Positions 1-5,256 of a DNA stretch of 18,769 nt are shown here, in pieces. Within the stretch, counting starts at the first letter, position 1. Each line of letters starts with the position of its first letter. The stretch lies in contig JWZX01002377.1 in assembly GCA_001275005.1 (NCBI GenBank), forward strand, positions 1 through 18,769, read 5' to 3'. Below the pieces are notes generated by a model. That model was not told where the DNA came from and did not search any database. It saw only the letters and a program-made list of their open reading frames with translations. The position numbers were made by a program, and so were the translations under genes. Source of the stretch: Chrysochromulina tobinii. Taxonomy: Eukaryota > Haptophyta > Prymnesiales > Chrysochromulinaceae.

Positions 1-319
1 TTTGCTGCGTAGCAGCGCCAGCAGAGGCGCTGTGACATCGAAGCCTCTTCGGCCGGTGGAGAAATTTGGGACGCGGTTCGAAGGAGCTGGAAGCGCCCGC
101 TTTTGTGCACCCAAATTTGGGACGACAGACTGGATCCACGGACAGACACACACACAGACGGACAAGTCGGAAATCGGGCTCCACCGCAAATTCCTATCGT
201 TTCGCGCACGCGCTAATTTCACGCTGGCGGTTAATCTCTGAGGCTTCCCTCCCGGTATTCAGACGAAACCGGGGGTGGGGAAGAATCTCCGAAGCTTCGA
301 CGCCGCCACACCCCGCCTC
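1..319. other. 5' flank without a recognisable gene
   Basis: No convincing coding region is seen here. The stretch contains a 12-bp direct repeat (AAATTTGGGACG at 62-73 and 113-124) and a short CA run near 147-156. It probably holds the promoter and 5' UTR of the gene starting at 320, but no TATA box is apparent. An open frame reading in from the left edge ends at 241 and has no recognisable protein features. Confidence 0.4.
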
Positions 320-907
320 ATGGCCGCTCTCACGCCCGCCGCTGTCCGGCTCAAGGAGCTGGAGGAGCAGCTGGCTACATTGCACAAGCGCGGCAACGAG
401 AAGAATGAGTACATTGGTGGATACGGAGGCGGCCACCTGCACGCTTCAAGTTTTGCCGACGTTGAGAAGCACGAAGCAGAGAGACGCGCGCTCGCGCAGC
501 AGGTCAAGGAGGCGCGTGCGGCGCTGAAGGCGGAGCGCCAGGTGATCAAGGGCCATGCGTCGAGCTTCAATGACCCGAGCGTATGGACGAAGACGTTGCT
601 TGCAGGCGACGAGCGTTTCGAAAAGGCAGACGATGGCATTGAGCGCGAGTTGGCCCAGGCGACCTACGGGCTTGTGAGCGCGTCGGATTTCAAGGAGACC
701 AAGGCGCGGTTGGAACGGAAGCGCAGCGAGGAGCTTGCGGGCGCTGAGTCCGAGGCCGCTCGCCGACTCGAGGAGGCGGAGGAGAAGAAGCGCCTCAAAA
801 GGCAGAAACAGCGTCAGCAACAAGCGGCCAGGCTATCTTTTGTTGATGATGAGGGAGGTGTTGAGGCAAAAGAGGAGGGCGGTGTCGCCCTACTAGAGGC
901 CCGATAA
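320..907 (+). CDS. XAP5/FAM50-like protein, N-terminal region only
   Basis: This 195-residue, highly charged coiled-coil protein resembles the N-terminal half of XAP5/FAM50, a nuclear family linked to chromatin and splicing. The match lies at residues 100-180: a helix ending in the family-typical TYGLVSASDF (GLVTLNDM in animal FAM50A), then a long Arg/Lys/Glu helix, then RLSFVDDEGG, equivalent to the SLSF-acidic segment. The ATG at 320 is the first in frame; the frame is open back to about 275 but only through a GTG. What is odd is the end. The stop comes just after the acidic segment, so the conserved C-terminal XAP5 domain (normally about 200 residues, with a YWDG-type motif) is missing, and none of its motifs appear in the next 600 bases. 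About 95 residues upstream of the match are an extension. It may be a truncated gene, a pseudogene, or a different coiled-coil family. Confidence 0.6.
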   Translation: MAALTPAAVRLKELEEQLATLHKRGNEKNEYIGGYGGGHLHASSFADVEKHEAERRALAQQVKEARAALKAERQVIKGHASSFNDPSVWTKTLLAGDERFEKADDGIERELAQATYGLVSASDFKETKARLERKRSEELAGAESEAARRLEEAEEKKRLKRQKQRQQQAARLSFVDDEGGVEAKEEGGVALLEAR

Positions 908-1504
908 CTGTAACGGAGACGGGGGAAATTCGGCCAACCGTTATCAAGCCAACCGATTTCAAAGACGATGATGGCAGCCCGGTTTTCCCCATTTTCCCGG
1001 TATGACGTATGTGGGTATCGGGTATGGTATGCAGCTCCTTGAATGAATCCATTCGCCTCGTCACACGGCGAACAAGCGACCAAGCGCGCAAGGGCAAGAA
1101 CTTCCAACGCGAGACGTACCTCCCGGGCTCGGCTTCATGCTCGGCTGTCGCCAACTCGCGCCATACGCCAAAGACCACGATGGAAAGAGCGGCGGCGGCC
1201 ACGGGCCAGGCCGGAATTGCTGTCGTCATCGACGGGCCCTCGCGCCGTCCGCGCCGTGCGTCCGACCTCGCTCCTCGGTCGCTGCACACGGACGCCCACG
1301 ACTCGATCAGACGAGAGCAATTAGGGCTTGTTGGGGCTGTGGGCGGCGGCTGCTCCCGCAGGACGAGGGCGAGGGCAGAGATGTTCCGAACAAAGGCCGA
1401 CCCAACGAAACGCGAATTGCAAGACGACCCGGCGCCTGGCAGGACAACCAAGACCCAGGACTTAAAGGACCATTCACACCACGCGTAAATTGAAAAGTCC
1501 TCAA
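908..1504. other. intergenic region between the XAP5-like and SAM-like genes
   Basis: About 600 bases without a supported gene. Several GC-driven open frames overlap on both strands (for example 1009-1488 on the plus strand), but none has recognisable motifs. The first bases after the XAP5-like stop include TGTAACGGA (909-917), which recurs exactly at 2787-2795. The promoter and 5' UTR of the gene at 1505 should lie here; no clear TATA box is visible. Confidence 0.4.
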
Positions 1505-2791
1505 ATGCCGGCGGCCTCTTTCGCGCGGCCGGCGTCGTTGCGTGACTGGCTGGTGCACTCGGCCTGCCTAGATCGCCGCATACTTGACAAAACCATCGAA
1601 AAGTTGGAAGCCGAAGAGTGCTTCACAGTCGCCGACCTCGCGGTCTTAAGAGGGCTGCCACGATTTGGCACAGTCTTCACGGAGGTATCCGGGCAAAAGG
1701 TGGCGGACGCGCTGGATGCCGCGGCACTGCACAGAAAGCCTCTGGGTCTAGACGACAGCGCACCAAGCTGGCTGACCGAGGCCGGCGAGAGGCTCCTCAA
1801 TCTCGACCTCACTGAGAGCCCAGACGATGGTGCGCCTAACGTTGATGTCGCATCCTTGACCGCTCGACAACGAAGAAATGGCGGGAGCAGCCGAAAGCGC
1901 GAAGGCAGCGCCGCCTCTGGCGCCTTCGAGCTCCAGCTGCCCTTGGCTCTGCCGAAAGCGGCCAGCGACGCGCGCGCGAGCGTGAGGCCGCTGCGCACCA
2001 GTTTAGTCAATGACGAGAGCGACGAAGAGGTGCGAGGTGTTGACGGTGCCGCTGCGGGCGGCGCGAGCGAGCGTGCCTCCCGCAGTCGCAAGAAGAGTCC
2101 GCGGCGGCGGCGGGCGCAATCGGCGCGCGGGCACACGGAACAGCGCTCACAATTCGACAACGGCGACGAGCCAGGGCAGCCGGCGCGCTCGCCACGTGGG
2201 CAGCAGTCTTTACGTGGACAAGAGGCGGAGCGCTCGCAAATCAAAGAGGACGAGCCAGGACAGGCAGCGTCCTCGCCGCGTGGGCACTCCCGAGCGCGCT
2301 CCAAGAGCCGGCAAGCCAATCGACCAGTCGTCTTCAGCGAAGCCGCCCTCGCCGTTGCCAGTCGAGCGGGACCAATAACGGTCAGTCCTGCGACGGTCAG
2401 CGGCGGCGGACCGTTGGCAGCCACGAGCAAGCCTCCGAACTCCATGGGTGCCTTCTTCACCAACCTCTTCAGTCCCAGCGTGGGCGCGACGCAGAGTGAG
2501 GTCGATCTGGCACGACTGTTGCGCACGAAGAAGAGCTCGAACAAGCTGGAACATGAGGTTGAGGACACCCCGAACCCGCACATGCAGCCTGACGCTCGGC
2601 CCATGGCCAGCGCCGAAGGAAGCCCGAGGAGTGGTCGCTTCGGCCGCAGCAAATCGCGCCGACGGCAGGCGCGCAGCGAGTCGCCGCGTGGCCGACACTC
2701 GGATCAAAGGTACCATGAGCCGAGCAGGGAGAAGGGTGCGCAGCGGAAGCGCGACGGAGTCGACGGAGCTGCGGAGGTGAGTGACTTGTAA
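1505..2791 (+). CDS. SAM-domain-like protein with Arg/Ser-rich tail (hypothetical)
   Basis: The open frame encodes 428 residues from the first in-frame ATG; a TAA lies upstream in frame at 1463. Residues about 8-68 (from LRDWL through LEAEECFTVADLAVL to SGQKVADAL) have the length and hydrophobic pattern of a sterile alpha motif (SAM) or related five-helix domain, usually used for protein-protein or RNA contact. The rest is low complexity: Ser/Arg-rich blocks (SRKKSPRRRRAQS, RARSKSRQ, SKSRRRQARSESPRGRHS) with a 28-residue imperfect repeat carrying DEPGQ and SPRG. A short hydrophobic island, MGAFFTNLFSPSVG, lies near residues 312-325. The RS composition suggests a phosphorylated nuclear protein, but this is inference. 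The last four codons are probably intron sequence: a canonical GTGAGT donor starts at 2777, and an RS-rich exon in the same phase follows (2948-3070). Confidence 0.65.
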   Translation: MPAASFARPASLRDWLVHSACLDRRILDKTIEKLEAEECFTVADLAVLRGLPRFGTVFTEVSGQKVADALDAAALHRKPLGLDDSAPSWLTEAGERLLNLDLTESPDDGAPNVDVASLTARQRRNGGSSRKREGSAASGAFELQLPLALPKAASDARASVRPLRTSLVNDESDEEVRGVDGAAAGGASERASRSRKKSPRRRRAQSARGHTEQRSQFDNGDEPGQPARSPRGQQSLRGQEAERSQIKEDEPGQAASSPRGHSRARSKSRQANRPVVFSEAALAVASRAGPITVSPATVSGGGPLAATSKPPNSMGAFFTNLFSPSVGATQSEVDLARLLRTKKSSNKLEHEVEDTPNPHMQPDARPMASAEGSPRSGRFGRSKSRRRQARSESPRGRHSDQRYHEPSREKGAQRKRDGVDGAAEVSDL

Positions 2792-2947
2792 CGGACTTAG
2801 TGCCACTTGTATAGGAGTGACTCATCTTGCGCATGCGGAACCTGGCGGACTGACCTGCACGGCTGAACTTGCCGAGCCACAGAGGTGCGTGGTGTGTGCA
2901 CGTTCTAACTTTGGGGGTGTATTAAATTAGTATTAGGAATTAGCCAG
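2777..2947 (+). other. candidate intron in the SAM/RS gene
   Basis: The donor is GAG followed by GTGAGT (2777-2782), a perfect consensus. The proposed acceptor is TTAGCCAG ending at 2947, preceded by an AT-rich stretch (2917-2943) that could hold the branch point. The intron would be 171 nt, phase 0. The competing reading is that translation simply ends at the TAA at 2789-2791. Confidence 0.4.
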
Positions 2948-3070
2948 CGATCGGCGAGCGAGCCCGAGCGGCCCAGATCCCGCCCCGATGGATCCGGAAG
3001 CGCCAAGCGGCGGCGTTCGAGAGGGCCCCGCTTGCGCGCGATACGAAACTCAAAAACCCGCGGCCAGTGA
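2948..3070 (+). CDS. candidate second exon of the SAM/RS gene
   Basis: If the intron at 2777-2947 is spliced, the phase-0 frame here runs 40 codons to a TGA at 3068-3070. It encodes another Arg/Ser-rich stretch (RSASEPERPRSRPDG, then GSAKRRRSRGPRLR), matching the composition of the preceding tail. The total protein would be 464 residues. The match of phase and composition is the only support. The exon would end about 100 bases before the convergent NPRL2 stop. Confidence 0.4.
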   Translation, partial: RSASEPERPRSRPDGSGSAKRRRSRGPRLRAIRNSKTRGQ

Positions 3071-3171
3071 CGGCGGCGGCAGTGAGACCGCCGCGCACAC
3101 GCCCCGCCGCACGAGCCGGTCGGCCCGGCCGTGTGCTCATACACACGCGATCAAATCGTCGTCTCGAAACG

Positions 3172-5070
3172 TCACCGCTGAATCCAGGTGCACCCAGGCC
3201 AGACCTCGCTCACAGCCAGCTTGGCCTCGTCGGGCTCTAGCGAGAGTGCGGCGCACAAGCCATCGAGCGTGCAGCCGCGCGAGGAGGGCGGCCCGCCAGC
3301 TGGCCCGCCAGACGTACGCCCTCGTGTGCCTTCGAGGAGCGCTCGCACCTGCCTGAGCAGCCGACTCTCCTTGATCGGCTCGAGGTTCAAGCGTGTCGGA
3401 GATTCAGCCACGATCGCCGGGGCGCCGGCGAAGCTCAGGGCCGGCGCGGGCGGCGTCAGATTCGTGGCGCTGGGCTTCGCCGGCGGCGCAGCGGGAGGCA
3501 GCTTCAGATTCGTCAGATTCGTCAGATTCGTCAGATTCGTCAGATTCGTCAGATTCGTCAGATTCGACAGATTCGTCAGATTCGTCAGACCCGCCTGATA
3601 ACCCGCCTGAGCCATCGGCAGGTCAGCCGTGGGTGGCGCTACGCCGACCGTGGGCGGAGGTGGGACGACGTATGGGCGCGATGTCGCGGGCGGCGGCGCT
3701 GTCGCGGGCGGCGGCGCTGTGGGGAGAGGCGAAGGGCACACTGGCTCATCATGCACTCGGCGGAGCAGCCGGTTCAGCAGACCCGCATGCACCAGCACGC
3801 GCATGTCTACCCGGCTGGCCGCCTCCGGATGCAGCCGGCACACGTCCGCGACCGATCGCCAGCCGCTGCCGTCAGGGGCAGGCTGGAACGCCGCGTACAA
3901 GCGCAGCACATCGGCCCATGCGCACGGCCGCTGCGTCGCCGCCAAGGCGGAGGTGCCGCTACCGCCAGCAGCGCAGTCGAGTTTGGTCTCTCTAGCGCCA
4001 CCGGGAGCAACGCCGCCACTGCCGCCAGCGCCGCCAGCGCCGCCAGCGCAGCTACTGCCGCCAGCGCCGCCAGCGCCGTCAACGCCGCCAGCGCCGCCAG
4101 CGCCGTCAATGCCGCCAGCGCCGTCAACGCCGTCAACGCTGCCAGCGCCGCCAGCGTCGTCAGCGCCGCCAGCGTCGCCAGCGCAGATGCGACCACGCGG
4201 CCGGCTCACGGTGGCCACGAGCGCCTCGCGGGCCACGGGGTCGCTGGCGAGGCGGTGGAGCATGGGCAGGCAAGCATAGCAGTTGCTGAGCTCGAAGCGG
4301 TCGAGAATGCGCACCCATCCACTGCTCTGCAGGGCGGTGAGCGCTTGCTGCACCAAGGCCAAGTCGACGCGCGCCGCCAGCGCGATGTCGACCGCGCGCC
4401 GCGTGCCATCCATCCAACGGAGAAGGCGCTGCATCGTCAAATCCCAGCGACGCACCTCGGCCGGCGGCGGCTCGCTGAGCAGCACCGGGCAGCTCTGCGC
4501 CTCTACCGGTGGGCCAAGCTCGCTTGGCCTTCGCGACGGCAGCTGCAGGTGGATCGTGTTGGCGGCATCGGCGGCGACGACGCAGCGGCCGTGCTCGCGC
4601 AGCCCATGGTAGACCGCCGGGAGCAGATGCGCCAGCTCGCCCTTGCGCGATGCGTCCGACAGCAGCTGGGTCTCACGCTCGAGCGCAGCCAGCACCACGC
4701 ACGACTTGCGTAGCACGGGGCCGTATCGCTCGCACACGTCAAAGTAGGTGGCCGCTGCGCCCGCAGCCGGCGGTGCCCCTGCGATGCACGTGGCCGCCGG
4801 CGGCTGCACGACGAGGCCGAGAGAAAATAGCAGCGCGTTGCGATCGTACTTGGCATCTTCGATGCACATGGGCCAGCACAGTACGATACGGTCGGGCTCA
4901 CGGATCGCAATTAGCTGCCCGCAGAGCACCGGCTTCGGAATGAGGTAGTCGGCGAGGGCATCGAAGTCGTCGCTTGATAGCACGGCCCGCGGCGGCTCCT
5001 GCAAAGCCAGGGTGCGACCCTTGGCCGTGTCGAAGACGACAAAGAAGAGGCCAGACAACTCGTGCGCCAT
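3172..5070 (-). CDS. NPRL2: NPRL2/NPR2-like GATOR1 subunit (nitrogen permease regulator 2)
   Basis: This 632-residue protein matches NPRL2/NPR2, the GATOR1 subunit whose complex acts as GAP for RagA/Gtr1 and so restrains TORC1 when amino acids are scarce. Residues 1-175 form the longin domain, including FFVVFDTAKG, LIPKP, MCIEDAKYDRNALLFSLG and GRCVVAADAANTIHL. Arg77 in YDRNALLF aligns with human Arg78, the reported catalytic arginine finger. Residues 208-270 (RRWDLTMQRLLRWMDG through ILDRFELSNCYACLP) are the first winged-helix region. Residues 384-444 match the segment before the C-terminus, and residues 598-632 match its end (GCTLDGLCAALSLEPDE to TWIQR). Animal NPRL2 is about 380 residues; the extra length is two insertions, a Gly/Ala-rich one at about 296-375 and a Pro-rich one at about 446-595 containing nine NLT-type triplets. 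The single frame is uninterrupted, and the start is a true ATG whose position agrees with the family's N-terminus. Confidence 0.9.
   Translation of the reverse strand: MAHELSGLFFVVFDTAKGRTLALQEPPRAVLSSDDFDALADYLIPKPVLCGQLIAIREPDRIVLCWPMCIEDAKYDRNALLFSLGLVVQPPAATCIAGAPPAAGAAATYFDVCERYGPVLRKSCVVLAALERETQLLSDASRKGELAHLLPAVYHGLREHGRCVVAADAANTIHLQLPSRRPSELGPPVEAQSCPVLLSEPPPAEVRRWDLTMQRLLRWMDGTRRAVDIALAARVDLALVQQALTALQSSGWVRILDRFELSNCYACLPMLHRLASDPVAREALVATVSRPRGRICAGDAGGADDAGGAGSVDGVDGAGGIDGAGGAGGVDGAGGAGGSSCAGGAGGAGGSGGVAPGGARETKLDCAAGGSGTSALAATQRPCAWADVLRLYAAFQPAPDGSGWRSVADVCRLHPEAASRVDMRVLVHAGLLNRLLRRVHDEPVCPSPLPTAPPPATAPPPATSRPYVVPPPPTVGVAPPTADLPMAQAGYQAGLTNLTNLSNLTNLTNLTNLTNLTNLTNLKLPPAAPPAKPSATNLTPPAPALSFAGAPAIVAESPTRLNLEPIKESRLLRQVRALLEGTRGRTSGGPAGGPPSSRGCTLDGLCAALSLEPDEAKLAVSEVWPGCTWIQR
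3504..3590 (-). repeat. 9-bp tandem repeat inside NPRL2
   Basis: About nine copies of a 9-bp unit (CAGATTCGT on the plus strand) run head to tail in phase with the gene. On the minus strand they encode nine T/S-Asn-Leu triplets at residues about 495-523, one Ser variant interrupting the Thr series. Because the unit is a multiple of three, copy-number change keeps the frame. The Asn-Leu-Thr triplets are formal N-glycosylation sequons but irrelevant in a cytosolic or lysosome-surface protein. Confidence 0.9.
4009..4192 (-). repeat. GC-rich minisatellite inside NPRL2
   Basis: An imperfect array built on a 9-bp GCCGCCAGC-type unit (plus strand) with GTCAAC and GTCAAT variants. On the minus strand it encodes a Gly/Ala-rich insertion (GGA, VDGAGG, IDGAGG units) at residues about 297-358, between two conserved NPRL2 blocks. 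The unit length preserves the frame. Confidence 0.85.
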
Positions 5071-5255
5071 TTCCCAGTTTTTTCACCATCGAGGGGCGCG
5101 CGTTGTGGCGAGCATCGGCTGCAACATCCTCCTCAGTACATATACAATGTACCGCGTGTTCAAGTTTACAATCTTGACGAATCTACCACTCAAACTCTTC
5201 AACGACTCCGTCATGGCGGTCCCCGATTCGCGAGAATGATCGGATCAAGTGGGTG
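5071..5255. promoter_or_regulatory. shared divergent promoter region (NPRL2 / PDZ-TPR gene)
   Basis: Only 185 bases separate two divergent start codons, so both promoters and 5' leaders must fit here unless there are undetected upstream exons. A 6-bp inverted repeat (GTACAT ATACA ATGTAC, 5136-5152) contains a TATA-like core readable in both directions, about 65 bases from the NPRL2 ATG and 105 from the other. Promoter function is inferred from position only. Confidence 0.5.
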
Positions 5256-5256
5256 A
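5213..5256 (+). promoter_or_regulatory. two overlapping upstream ORFs in the PDZ-TPR leader
   Basis: uORF1 (ATG 5213, TGA 5237-5239) encodes MAVPDSRE. uORF2 begins at 5236 inside uORF1's stop (ATGA overlap) and encodes MIGSSG; its TGA (5254-5256) shares its A with the main ATG at 5256 (TGATG). If transcription starts upstream of 5213, this chain would make main-frame translation depend on leaky scanning or reinitiation. A longer uORF frame from ATG 5147 also ends at 5239. The transcription start is unknown. Confidence 0.4.

Noticed and set aside
795-1451. Minus-strand 218-codon frame with a hydrophobic segment
   Set aside because: It starts at TTG, overlaps the XAP5-like gene antisense, and shows no recognisable family. 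GC-rich DNA gives many such open frames.
1009-1488. Plus-strand 159-codon ATG frame between genes
   Set aside because: Three frames are open at once here, and the composition (Arg/Ala/Pro, no motifs) fits random GC-rich sequence.
1501-2652. Long minus-strand frame opposite the SAM/RS gene
   Set aside because: It mirrors the Arg/Ser-rich coding strand; only the plus strand has a domain-like segment.
3393-3995. Plus-strand frame with a Ser-Asp repeat
   Set aside because: It is the antisense reading of the NPRL2 9-bp repeat; NPRL2 homology fixes the minus strand as coding.
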